A stretch of DNA of 64,000 nucleotides from the NCBI RefSeq assembly GCF_009299485.1, contig NZ_WBSO01000003.1, positions 1-64,000 of the forward strand, written 5' to 3'. Origin of the DNA: Bifidobacterium apri (GTDB lineage: Bacteria > Actinomycetota > Actinomycetes > Actinomycetales > Bifidobacteriaceae). The position numbers were made by a program, and so were the translations under genes. The notes beneath the pieces are model-generated. The model was not told the DNA's origin, searched no databases, and saw only the letters and a list, made by a program, of their open reading frames with translations. Below, one piece after another: positions 8,540 through 17,192 of this stretch. Every line of letters begins with the position of its first letter. The first letter of the stretch is position 1.

Positions 8540-11227
8540 ATGCAAGCACAATTCACCAATATGGCCCAGGAAGCCATCAGTGACGCCGTGCAGAGCGCGT
8601 CCGCCGCAGGTAACGCGCAAGTCGAGACGCTGCACCTGCTCGACGCGCTGCTACGCCAGCAAAACGGCGTCGTACCAAGCCTGATCAAGACGGCAGGGGG
8701 AGATATCAAAGCCATCGGCACCGCTGTACGCAACGGGTTGGTCAATCTGCCGAGCGCCAGCGGCTCAAGCACCACACAGGCGCAGGCGAGCCGTCAACTT
8801 GAAGCGGTGTTCGTCCAGGCCGAACAAGAGATGAAGCAGCTCAAGGATGACTTTATCTCCACCGAACACCTGCTCATCGCCATCGCCGCGAGCAAACCGA
8901 ACAAGTCCGCGGACATCCTCGAAGCCAACGGAGTGACCGCGGAATCCCTGCGCAAAGCGTTGCCGCAGATTCGAGGTGGCGCCCACGTGACCAGCGCGGA
9001 CGCGGAAGGCAATTACAAGGCGCTCGAAAAGTATTCGACCGACCTGACCGCCGCCGCGAAGGAAGGCAAGCTCGACCCGGTGATCGGCCGTGATCAGGAA
9101 ATCCGCCGTGTCATCCAGATCCTGTCCCGCCGCACCAAGAACAACCCGGTGCTGATCGGTGAGCCGGGCGTCGGCAAAACCGCCGTCGTCGAAGGGCTCG
9201 CCCAACGCATCGTCGCCGGGGACGTGCCGAGCACGCTGCGCAACAAGAAGCTCATCAGCCTGGACTTGGGATCCATGGTCGCCGGGTCGAAATACCGCGG
9301 CGAATTCGAGGAACGCCTCAAGGCAGTACTCAATGAAATCAAGAACGCGAACGGGCAGATCATCACCTTCATCGACGAGATTCACACCATCGTCGGTGCG
9401 GGTGCCGCCGAAGGCTCGATGGATGCGGGCAACATGCTCAAGCCGATGCTTGCGCGTGGCGAACTGCGGCTGATCGGCGCCACCACGCTTGACGAATACC
9501 GGGAGAACATCGAAAAGGATCCGGCGCTTGAACGCCGCTTCCAGCAGGTGTTCGTCGGCGAGCCGAGCGTCGAAGACACCATCGCGATCCTGCGTGGCAT
9601 CGCACCCAAGTATGAGGCCCATCACAAGGTGACCATCGGCGATGACGCGCTCGTCGCCGCGGCGCAGCTGTCGAACCGCTATATTTCTGGTCGCCAGCTG
9701 CCGGATAAGGCCATCGATTTGGTCGATGAGGCGGCGGCGCACCTGCGCATGGAACTCGACTCCTCGCCTGAGGAAATCGATGAGCTCAAGCGTCAGGTCG
9801 ATCGGCTCAAGATGGAACGCGCCTATCTGCTGGGCAACCCGAAGAACGAGAAAGCCGAGCAGAAGAAGGCTGACGCGCTCGACGAGAAGTCGCGTGAACG
9901 TCTTGCGGATCTCGACAAGGAACTCGCCGACAAGACGGAGAAGCTCAACGGTCTCAACGCCCGCTGGAATATGGAGAAAAGCGGTCACAACAAGGTCGGT
10001 GACCTGCGCAAGAAGCTCGACGAGCTGCAAGTGGAAGCCGAACGGTGCGAACGCGACGGCGACTACGCGAAAGCCTCTGAAATCAGGTACGGCGAAATCC
10101 CGCACATCCAGAAGGAAATCGCCGCCGCCGAGCAGGAGGAACGTGACGCCAAGGAAACCGGTGCCGAGGAAACCCCGATGGTGCCGGACAAGGTCGACGC
10201 GGATTCCATCGCGCAAATCGTGTCCGAATGGACCGGCATTCCTGTCGGCCGCCTGATGCAAGGCGAAAACGAGAAGCTCCTGCATATGGAGGAGTATCTC
10301 GGCAAGCGTGTCATCGGCCAGAAGGACGCCATTCGCGCGGTTTCCGACGCGGTGCGCCGCTCGCGCGCCGGTATCTCCGACCCGAACCGTCCGACCGGAT
10401 CGTTCCTGTTCCTGGGACCCACCGGCGTGGGCAAGACCGAACTCGCCAAGGCGCTCGCCGACTTCCTGTTCGATGACGAGAAGGCCATGGTCCGCATCGA
10501 TATGAGCGAGTACATGGAGAAAGCTTCCGTGTCCCGCCTGATCGGTGCCGCTCCGGGGTACGTCGGGTATGAGGAAGGCGGTCAGCTGACTGAGGCTGTG
10601 CGTCGGCGTCCGTACTCGGTGGTGCTGTTCGACGAGGTCGAGAAGGCCAATCCGGAAGTCTTCGATCTGCTGTTGCAGGTGTTGGACGACGGACGCCTGA
10701 CTGACGGTCAAGGCAGGACCGTGGACTTCAAGAACACGATTCTGATCATGACATCGAACCTTGGATCGCAGTTCCTCGTGCAGCCTGATTTGGATGAGGA
10801 AGCCAAGCAGAAGGCTGTGATGGATGCCGTGCACGCACACTTCAAGCCGGAATTCATCAACCGCCTTGACGAGCTGGTCATCTTCCACCCGTTGACTCGT
10901 CAGGAGCTCGGCAGCATCGTCGATTTGCAGGTGCGTCAGGTGGCCGCGCGGCTTACCGAACGCCGGATTTCGCTGCAGGTCACGGATGCGGCTCGCGATT
11001 GGCTCGCCAACACCGGGTACGATCCGGCGTACGGTGCTCGTCCGCTGCGCAGGCTCGTCCAGACCGAGGTTGGCGATCAGCTGGCGCGTCTGCTGCTTGC
11101 CGGCAAGGTGCATGACGGTGACACGGTGCTTGTTGACCAGACCGGTGGCGAACACCTCGAACTCACTGACATGCCTGAGGATCCGCTGTCCGGCGTGACT
11201 GTCGAAGGCGTCGAGGAAGACAAGTGA
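8540..11227 (+). CDS. clpB: ATP-dependent disaggregase ClpB
   Basis: 895 aa, in the family's upper size range. ClpB is a cytosolic hexameric AAA+ unfoldase that rescues aggregated proteins together with DnaK. Order: N-terminal Clp repeats (1-150), first AAA+ module with Walker A GEPGVGKT (about 207-214), a coiled-coil middle domain (about 400-560, many Lys/Glu) that separates ClpB from ClpA and ClpX, second AAA+ module with Walker A GPTGVGKT (about 626-633), and the C-terminal [13 protein letters not shown] segment. There is no ClpP-binding IGF/L loop signature evident. GGAGGAA lies 5 bases before the ATG. The HAIR site upstream puts it in the HspR regulon. Confidence 0.96.
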   Translation: MQAQFTNMAQEAISDAVQSASAAGNAQVETLHLLDALLRQQNGVVPSLIKTAGGDIKAIGTAVRNGLVNLPSASGSSTTQAQASRQLEAVFVQAEQEMKQLKDDFISTEHLLIAIAASKPNKSADILEANGVTAESLRKALPQIRGGAHVTSADAEGNYKALEKYSTDLTAAAKEGKLDPVIGRDQEIRRVIQILSRRTKNNPVLIGEPGVGKTAVVEGLAQRIVAGDVPSTLRNKKLISLDLGSMVAGSKYRGEFEERLKAVLNEIKNANGQIITFIDEIHTIVGAGAAEGSMDAGNMLKPMLARGELRLIGATTLDEYRENIEKDPALERRFQQVFVGEPSVEDTIAILRGIAPKYEAHHKVTIGDDALVAAAQLSNRYISGRQLPDKAIDLVDEAAAHLRMELDSSPEEIDELKRQVDRLKMERAYLLGNPKNEKAEQKKADALDEKSRERLADLDKELADKTEKLNGLNARWNMEKSGHNKVGDLRKKLDELQVEAERCERDGDYAKASEIRYGEIPHIQKEIAAAEQEERDAKETGAEETPMVPDKVDADSIAQIVSEWTGIPVGRLMQGENEKLLHMEEYLGKRVIGQKDAIRAVSDAVRRSRAGISDPNRPTGSFLFLGPTGVGKTELAKALADFLFDDEKAMVRIDMSEYMEKASVSRLIGAAPGYVGYEEGGQLTEAVRRRPYSVVLFDEVEKANPEVFDLLLQVLDDGRLTDGQGRTVDFKNTILIMTSNLGSQFLVQPDLDEEAKQKAVMDAVHAHFKPEFINRLDELVIFHPLTRQELGSIVDLQVRQVAARLTERRISLQVTDAARDWLANTGYDPAYGARPLRRLVQTEVGDQLARLLLAGKVHDGDTVLVDQTGGEHLELTDMPEDPLSGVTVEGVEEDK

Positions 11228-11264
11228 CGCAAGCTTGAATGCCGGCTGCGGCACCTGTTGCATG

Positions 11265-11323
11265 ATATGCGAACGGCCGGCGCCCAAACCTTAATATGGC
11301 TTGGGCGCCGGCCGTTCGCATAT
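11265..11323. terminator. 23-bp perfect inverted repeat after clpB
   Basis: The GC-rich arms 11265-11287 and 11301-11323 are fully complementary around a 13-base loop. The element sits between convergent clpB and the copper-ATPase gene and probably terminates both. Downstream, near 11357, is a diverged copy of the CTGCCGACGCTG repeat seen elsewhere in the window. Confidence 0.75.
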
Positions 11324-11423
11324 TGCACCGCGGTTTGCGGTACTTTGCCAAGCCCTGCTTCTGCCGACGCTGAGCACGCACTCCGCGCACGAACCCGGCA
11401 TCGGCGGAAGCAGAGGGAATCAG

Positions 11424-14003
11424 TTACTTCTCGAGGAACAGTTCAGGCGCTTTGCTGAAGTTCGTGGCGCAATGCTCGCCGCAGAAGTAGTAGGTCGTGC
11501 CGTTGTAGGTGCGGGTGATCGCCTGATCGTTCACGGCGACGCTCATGCCGCACACCGGGTCGGTCGCGGTCTTGCCGTCGGCGGGGTTCGCTTCGGCCAT
11601 CTGTCCCATATGATGCATGTCCATGGTGTTCTCCTTGTCGTTGGGGTGGGTGGTGCTGTGACCGGCGGGCGCCGGTTGGTTCAGCGTCGTGTGCTCATCG
11701 ATGATGATGGTGGGTTCGGCGGTTGGTGCGGGAGCGTCGGCAGGCCCGGCAGCCAGGTCATCGCTGATATGGGCGTGACGCAGCCGGTTGGCGTTGAGTA
11801 CCAGGCACACGCTGGACAGGGCCATCGCAAGTCCCGCGACCATCGGGCTGAGCAGCCATCCGGTGAACGGGTAGAGTACGCCTGCCGCAATCGGGATGCC
11901 GATGATGTTGTAACCGAACGCCCACGCATAATTCTCGCGGATATTGCGCATGGTCGCGTTCGACAGGTTGATGAGTTTCAACACGCCGCGTACATCACCG
12001 CTCATCAGAGTGACGTCCGCCGATTGCATGGCGACATCCGTGCCGGTGCCGATCGCTATGCCGAGATCAGCCTGCGCCAAGGCGGGAGCGTCGTTGATAC
12101 CGTCGCCGACCATCGCGATCAGCTCACCATGACGCCCGTCGGTGTCGCGTTGCGCTTGCAGGCGTTCGATCCAGTATGCCTTGCCGTCCGGCCGCACTTG
12201 TGCGATAACCGTATCGATGCCGACCTGTTTGGCGATATTGTCGGCGACTTCGGCTTTGTCGCCGCTGAGCATGATGGTGCGTACGCCGGCTTTCCGCAAT
12301 GCCGCGACCGCTTGCTGCGAACCGGGCTTGACGGTGTCTGACGTGTAGGAGGGATGATCCGGATCAGCACCCGCATCAACGGTTCCGCGCGTGATGGTGC
12401 CGGTTTTGTCGAACACTACAGTTCTGATATTGCGTGCCTGCTCGAGTGCTTTCGCCGACGTGACCAGTACGCCGTTCGTGGCGCCCAATCCGGTCGCTGC
12501 GGTCACAGACAACGGGGTCGCCAGTCCCAAGGCGCATGGGCAGGCGATGATCAGTACGCTGACCGCTGCGATCAAGGCGTGGGCGAGCCGCGGTTGCGGG
12601 CCGAACGATACCCAGATTGCGAAGGTCCAGATGGCGATGATGATGACCGCCGGCACGAACACCCGCGCGATGCGATCGGCGAGCTGCTGGACCGGTGCCT
12701 TCGTAGCTTGGGCGCGGGCGACCATTGCGATGATCTGCGCCAGAACACTGTCCCCGCCCACTTGGCTGACGCGGATGACGGCCTCGCCTTTGAGCGCGAT
12801 GGTCGCGCCGGTCACGGTGTCGCCGGCGTCGCTGTGGACTGATGCGGATTCGCCGGTGATCATCGATTCGTCGATATCCAGCATGCCGGCGACGACCACG
12901 CCGTCAGCGGGAATGCGCTCGCCCGCCTTGACGACCATCAAGTCGCCGACGTTGAGATCGTCGATGCCGACGGTGGTTTGATTGTCGGGATGATGCCATG
13001 CATGCTCGCCTTGGTCGAGGATTGCCGGGCTGATGGTCTGGGCGTTGCGGGGGCGCAGTTTGATCAATGATTGGACGGCTTCGCCGGTGCCTTCGCGGGC
13101 TTTGCTTTCCAGTAGACGCCCGACGAGCACGAGGGTGATCACCACGCCGACCGATTCGAAATACGGTTCGCGTGACCCAGCCGGGAGCACCGGGCCTGCC
13201 ACGCAAACGACCAGGCTGTAGAGGTATGCGGCGGCGGAGCCTAACGACACGAGTGAATTCATGTCGGGGGAGCGGTGGATGAGCGCCGGCCATCCGACCT
13301 TGTGGATGGGGGCGCCGCAGTAGAACATGACCGGGGTGATGAGCACCGCTTGGAGCCAAGGATTGATCAGCCAGGCAGGCATGGAGACATGGCCGGCCAT
13401 ATGGAGCATGGACACGATGAATATCGGCAGAGTGAGTGCGGTGCCGATGATGACCAGACGGCCAAGCTGACGGATTTCCTTGCGCCGCTCGTCAGCCTCC
13501 TTGCGCTCGCTGTCCAGTGCCTCCTGGGCGTTCGCGGTGGGTTTGACGGATGCGGATGATGCTTCTCGATGGTGCTGGCGTGTCTTACTGCGGCTGCTGT
13601 TGCCATCTTCGTCGGTCTCGTCATCTTCGACGTGAAGCATGCCGTGGACCATGTTCATGCCGCACGCGAATGGGTAGTCGCCGGGTGCGAGCGCCGGCAG
13701 CTGTACGTCGGTGTGCGCGTTGCCGGGCAGCATGGCGTCGAGACCGAGGTCGGAGAAAACGACATGCGAGGTGCATTCGCCGGTTTCCTGACGGTCGAAA
13801 TGCAAGGTGATCGGCACGCCGGGCTTCATGGTGATCAGGGACGGCTCGTACCCGCCTTTGACGATGATATCGGCGCTTTGCATGCCTTGTTCCTGCTTGG
13901 CCGCGGTGCCCTGCTGTTTGGCAAAGAAGAACCGCAGCGTCAGCCAGGTCAATATGATGGCGAGCACGGCCGCGATGACTGCGGTGAACAGGTCGAATCC
14001 CAT
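11424..14003 (-). CDS. Copper-type P1B ATPase fused to cupredoxin and YHS domains, N-domain missing
   Basis: 859 aa. An N-terminal membrane anchor (about 7-27) is followed by a cupredoxin-like domain (about 45-125) ending in FACGMNMVHGML with Cys, Met and His ligands. Then come the P1B ATPase membrane core, the actuator motif ITGES, the CPx site ACPCALGLATP, the phosphorylation motif DKTGT (Asp532), GDGINDAP, and a C-terminal YHS metal-binding domain (DPVCGM...YYFCGEHC). This fits Cu(I) export, and the divergent csoR supports that. Only about 50 residues separate DKTGT from the SGDK motif, against roughly 150 in E. coli CopA, so most of the nucleotide-binding domain and the usual SxHPLA site are absent. 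The frame is uninterrupted. AAGGAGGAG precedes the start. Transport activity is therefore uncertain. Confidence 0.85.
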   Translation of the reverse strand: MGFDLFTAVIAAVLAIILTWLTLRFFFAKQQGTAAKQEQGMQSADIIVKGGYEPSLITMKPGVPITLHFDRQETGECTSHVVFSDLGLDAMLPGNAHTDVQLPALAPGDYPFACGMNMVHGMLHVEDDETDEDGNSSRSKTRQHHREASSASVKPTANAQEALDSERKEADERRKEIRQLGRLVIIGTALTLPIFIVSMLHMAGHVSMPAWLINPWLQAVLITPVMFYCGAPIHKVGWPALIHRSPDMNSLVSLGSAAAYLYSLVVCVAGPVLPAGSREPYFESVGVVITLVLVGRLLESKAREGTGEAVQSLIKLRPRNAQTISPAILDQGEHAWHHPDNQTTVGIDDLNVGDLMVVKAGERIPADGVVVAGMLDIDESMITGESASVHSDAGDTVTGATIALKGEAVIRVSQVGGDSVLAQIIAMVARAQATKAPVQQLADRIARVFVPAVIIIAIWTFAIWVSFGPQPRLAHALIAAVSVLIIACPCALGLATPLSVTAATGLGATNGVLVTSAKALEQARNIRTVVFDKTGTITRGTVDAGADPDHPSYTSDTVKPGSQQAVAALRKAGVRTIMLSGDKAEVADNIAKQVGIDTVIAQVRPDGKAYWIERLQAQRDTDGRHGELIAMVGDGINDAPALAQADLGIAIGTGTDVAMQSADVTLMSGDVRGVLKLINLSNATMRNIRENYAWAFGYNIIGIPIAAGVLYPFTGWLLSPMVAGLAMALSSVCLVLNANRLRHAHISDDLAAGPADAPAPTAEPTIIIDEHTTLNQPAPAGHSTTHPNDKENTMDMHHMGQMAEANPADGKTATDPVCGMSVAVNDQAITRTYNGTTYYFCGEHCATNFSKAPELFLEK

Positions 14004-14144
14004 ACGTCTCCTCCTTGGTTGTTCTCATCGTCGCAGTCGGTGATGACCATACTGTGCGGATGGTGGTGGTTTTCCGTCGGCGCGGCGCGTTTGCCGGGCG
14101 TGCCGTTCGGTGTTTTCCGGTCGGCGGTATGATGCACACACGAC

Positions 14145-14165
14145 GTATACCCCATGGGGGTATAC
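14145..14165. promoter_or_regulatory. CsoR-type operator between copper genes
   Basis: GTATACCCC-AT-GGGGGTATAC is a near-perfect palindrome matching the GC-tract operators of CsoR repressors. It lies between the divergent ATPase gene and csoR, and the flanking TATACT (14161-14166) could serve as a -10. Copper-controlled expression of both genes is inferred. Confidence 0.8.
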
Positions 14166-14234
14166 TGTTCCAGAGTATTCCGCCCTGGGGATAACGGCAT
14201 CCGGAACCTATGGCATCGATGGAAGGCGGCAACA

Positions 14235-14513
14235 ATGAACGGTTATGCGGCAGATAAGGGCAATGTCCAGACGAGGATGCGCCGGATCGAAGGACAGGTC
14301 AGGGCGATCGGTCGCATGATCGACGATGACCGGTACTGCATCGACGTGTTGACGCAGATAGCTGCTGTCGAATCGGCACTCAAGTCGGTCGCGATGGTGC
14401 TGCTCGACGACCATCTCGACCATTGCGTGCGTCAGGCGGTTGAGCAGGGCGGGCAGGTGGCCGACGACAAGCTTGACGAGGTGTCTCAGGCGGTGTCGCG
14501 ACTGGTCCGGTGA
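14235..14513 (+). CDS. csoR: Copper-sensing repressor CsoR
   Basis: 92 aa, the usual size of this all-helical repressor. RMRRIEGQVRAIGRMIDDDRYC is the family N-terminal helix, of which RRIEGQVRAI is the core. The Cu(I) ligands fall at Cys35 (YCIDVLTQI), His60 and Cys64 (DDHLDHC), the Cys-His-Cys set that defines copper CsoR rather than nickel or formaldehyde relatives. Binding of Cu(I) is known to release the protein from its operator. The ATG at 14235 has GGAAGG about 9 bases upstream. The longer open frame (from 14154) would run through the operator. It is divergent from the copper ATPase gene. Confidence 0.92.
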   Translation: MNGYAADKGNVQTRMRRIEGQVRAIGRMIDDDRYCIDVLTQIAAVESALKSVAMVLLDDHLDHCVRQAVEQGGQVADDKLDEVSQAVSRLVR

Positions 14514-14594
14514 GGCTGGGCGCGTCGTTGTGCGACCGTGTGCCGATGGATTCATATGACGTGTCGGATTGAGTCCATGCGTTGCTGTTGAATA

Positions 14595-14606
14595 GAACAT
14601 ATGTTC
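14595..14606. promoter_or_regulatory. SOS (LexA) box overlapping the rmuC start codon
   Basis: GAACATATGTTC, with G following, matches the Gram-positive LexA consensus CGAACATATGTTCG at 13 of 14 positions. The rmuC ATG (14601) lies inside the box. A second palindrome, GTTCGAAC, overlaps it at 14603-14610. Confidence 0.7.
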
Positions 14607-15947
14607 GAACATGTAGTTGAGGCATTGATATTGATGATCGTCGTCGCGATTCTGGGGGTCGTGGCGGGCTTTGTGCTGGGCAGGAGCAAAGGGCAGCGGG
14701 ACGCCCGGGGTGCGAACCAGCAGGAGTTGGAAAGCGCTCGCGGCGAGGCGGAATCGGCGCGTGTGCATATTGGCGAACTCACTGCGCAAACGGCGCAATT
14801 CCGTGCACAGGTTGACGGGCTGCAAGAACAGCTGCAATTCGTGAAATTCCAGCTGTCCCAAGCCCAACAGGCTGAACAGATCCGCATCCAGCATGAGCGC
14901 GAGAGAGCCCAAGCCGAGGAGGAACGTAAGCGGCAGGAGCAGGCGAAGTCTCTGGCCGAACAAAGCAAAGTGTTGTCCGCTCTCGCTCCTGTGCAGAAGA
15001 ACCTTGACGCCCTGCAGCGGAAGGTGGCGGATATTGAAGAAGGCCGCAAGCGTGAGATGGGCGCGCTGGGCGAGCAGCTCAAAGGGCTGGGGGACCAGCA
15101 GGCGCGGCTCGACAAGGAAACCAGTTCGTTGTCTGCGGCATTGCGTGACAACAAAGTCCGAGGCGCCTGGGGTGAGGCGCAGCTGCGTAATATCGTGGAA
15201 TCCGCGGGTCTGCTCGAACATGTTGATTTCGACACGCAGGTTGTGGTCAAGACTGAGGGCGATGCCACGCAGCGTCCGGATATGGTGATTCATCTGCCGG
15301 GGAACAAGAGCATCCCAATCGACGCGAAAGTCCCGTATGCGGATTATCAACGGGCTTGTGCCATCCCCGACACCGCATCCCCCGAAGAACTCGCCCGGCG
15401 AGACCAGCTGCTGCGCGCTCACGCGAAAGCGTTGCGTGAACACGTCAAAACCTTGGGAAACAAAGCGTATTGGAATGCGTTCGACACCGCGCCGGATTTC
15501 GTCATCGCGTTCATTCCGAATGAATCACTGCTCCAGGCTGCCTTGCAAGCGGATCCGACCTTGCTTGATGACGCATTCGCGCAAAAAGTCGCATTGACGT
15601 CTCCGGTCACCTTGTGGGCGGTGCTCAAGTCGGTCGCCTACGCATGGCAGCAGCAAAGCCTGACCGACGACGCCAAGGAGTTGTTCGACTTGTCACGAGA
15701 ACTCTATGAGCGTTTCTCGACACTCGGGGACAGGGCCAACAAGCTCGGAGCAGCCATTACCAGAACGGTCAGCGCATACAACCAGTTCGCGTCTTCGCTG
15801 GAGTCCCGTGTCTTGGTCACCGCACGCAAACTGCAGAAAATCGACCAGAACAAGATCATCGACACGGTTACCGCCATCGAACCAGAGAAAGCAGACGTCC
15901 GCGAGCTGACCGCCCCCGAAGTGCAATCCGACACCTCCGAACGCTAG
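14601..15947 (+). CDS. rmuC: DNA recombination protein RmuC
   Basis: 448 aa. An N-terminal membrane helix (about 5-27) is followed by a long coiled coil (about 35-175, rich in Gln, Glu and Arg) and the RmuC nuclease-like domain (about 185-400), with RGAWGEAQLRNIVESAGL and the core IPIDAKVPYADY, whose Asp and Lys fit a PD-(D/E)XK-type site. RmuC limits inversions at short inverted repeats. In E. coli its gene belongs to the LexA regulon, and here a LexA-like box overlaps the start codon. No ribosome site precedes the ATG, so a leaderless transcript is likely. Confidence 0.9.
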   Translation: MFEHVVEALILMIVVAILGVVAGFVLGRSKGQRDARGANQQELESARGEAESARVHIGELTAQTAQFRAQVDGLQEQLQFVKFQLSQAQQAEQIRIQHERERAQAEEERKRQEQAKSLAEQSKVLSALAPVQKNLDALQRKVADIEEGRKREMGALGEQLKGLGDQQARLDKETSSLSAALRDNKVRGAWGEAQLRNIVESAGLLEHVDFDTQVVVKTEGDATQRPDMVIHLPGNKSIPIDAKVPYADYQRACAIPDTASPEELARRDQLLRAHAKALREHVKTLGNKAYWNAFDTAPDFVIAFIPNESLLQAALQADPTLLDDAFAQKVALTSPVTLWAVLKSVAYAWQQQSLTDDAKELFDLSRELYERFSTLGDRANKLGAAITRTVSAYNQFASSLESRVLVTARKLQKIDQNKIIDTVTAIEPEKADVRELTAPEVQSDTSER

Positions 15948-16008
15948 CCGTCTATCCTGCCAGCCCATCGCCCCGCCCCTCCAGCCCTTCGGCCGACCAT
16001 CTCCCCTT

Positions 16009-16310
16009 CACAAACTGTCTACGCTAACAGGGCTTCTAGCGTAGACAGTTTGTGTGGAGAGTGTTCCCGGGGTGGTTGTTGGCGGCTGTCCGGCGGCTGT
16101 CCGGCAGTCGTATGGCGGCCATACGGCGGCTGTCTTCCTTTCGCAAACTGTCTACGCTAACGGGGCTTCTAGTGTAGACAGTTTGTGCGGGGGAGTGTTC
16201 CCGGGGTGGTTGTTTGTGGCTGTCCGGTGGCCGTCCGGCGGTCATACGGCGGACATCTCCCCTTCACAAACTGTCTACGCTAACGGGGCTTCTAGTGTAG
16301 ACAGTTTGTG
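16009..16310. repeat. Three tandem copies of a palindrome-bearing repeat
   Basis: A 46-base palindrome (arm CACAAACTGTCTACGCTA, 10-base loop, complementary arm) occurs at 16009-16054, about 16142-16189 and 16265-16310. The first copy has 18 perfect pairs. The spacers of 77-87 bases are themselves similar (GTGTTCCCGGGGTGGTTG, then repeated GGCTGTCCGGCGGC), so the period is about 123-133 bases. These copies fill most of the 475-base gap between rmuC and the next gene. The same arm core recurs at 36582 and 63708. Confidence 0.9.
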
Positions 16311-16410
16311 TGGAGTGTTCCCGTGGTGGTTTTGGGTGGCTGTTTGTGGCTGTCCGGCGGCCGTATGGCGGCCATCCGGTGTCAAGCCGGTGGTCGTACG
16401 GAAGCGTAGG

Positions 16411-16416
16411 TAGAGT
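16411..16416 (+). promoter_or_regulatory. -10 box, leaderless start
   Basis: TAGAGT ends 6 bases before the ATG at 16423, with no ribosome site. Confidence 0.45.
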
Positions 16417-16422
16417 AGCAGT

Positions 16423-17127
16423 ATGACTGAGAACAGCGAGCATCAGACGTTCAGACGCACCGGATCCACAGACCACCGCACTGCCGCTGCACAGAGCGCC
16501 GGCAACACCAACGAGCAGGACGCGACGGCATTCGCCATGCTTGAACCACGCGAACAACTGCGGCAGGTCCTCGCCCAAGCGATCAAAGGCAAACCGTTCA
16601 ACGAACTGTACTCAGTGGCGTTCGACCATCGCACGGCGGCGACGGTCGGCCACGTGCTCCTCGACGCCCTCGAAGAACAAGGCTACGGTGTCGATGATTT
16701 CGATGCGGTCGGTGCACTCACCGCGGCGGCGGTCCCGCTGGTGTCCGCGGTTATCCTTGCAGCCGCCTCGCGCGGCGAAGATCTCGACGGCTTCGTCATG
16801 GATTTCGTCTACCCGTCGGTCAAAGGGCCGTCCATCGCCGGTAAACGGGTGATTCTGCTCGACGCCTGGCTGTCCGAGAAATCCTACGTGCAAACTTCCT
16901 CATTGGTCACATTGCGCAACGGCAACGAATTAAGCCTTGATTTCAGCATCGTGGAACATGAGGGCGCGCAGGTTCTCGCCGTCGCCTCGCTGATCGGCGG
17001 GGTAGGGGATGCCGACCATGTCGCCGGAGAGCGCCAGCAGATCGAGGTCATCAATCCCGTCACCGCGGAACACGCTGCCCTGCCGCTGATCCAAGTGTTC
17101 GATGAACGGGAGCTGAACGCCGCATAA
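16423..17127 (+). CDS. Phosphoribosyltransferase-like protein
   Basis: 234 aa. The first ~40 residues are polar and probably disordered. From about residue 45 the protein resembles the type I phosphoribosyltransferase fold, closest in pattern to orotate phosphoribosyltransferase: VGALTAAAVPLVSAVILAAASRG in the core and GKRVILLDAWLSEKS where PyrE-type enzymes have the acidic PRPP loop (VxxxDDVxTTG). The loop here has one Asp and no Thr-Thr-Gly, so catalysis is doubtful. The assignment is by fold-level resemblance only. The start lies 6 bases after TAGAGT. The SpoU methyltransferase gene follows 65 bases later on the same strand. Confidence 0.55.
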   Translation: MTENSEHQTFRRTGSTDHRTAAAQSAGNTNEQDATAFAMLEPREQLRQVLAQAIKGKPFNELYSVAFDHRTAATVGHVLLDALEEQGYGVDDFDAVGALTAAAVPLVSAVILAAASRGEDLDGFVMDFVYPSVKGPSIAGKRVILLDAWLSEKSYVQTSSLVTLRNGNELSLDFSIVEHEGAQVLAVASLIGGVGDADHVAGERQQIEVINPVTAEHAALPLIQVFDERELNAA

Positions 17128-17192
17128 GACCCTGACCGTCGCAAAAGATCAGGACGTCAACGACAGCAGAATAACAGCAAGGCAGGCAACAG

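Noticed and set aside
12260-12410. Frameshift splitting the copper ATPase gene
   Set aside because: The frame is continuous and both sides match P1B motifs in the same frame, so the shortfall is an in-frame absence, not a frameshift.
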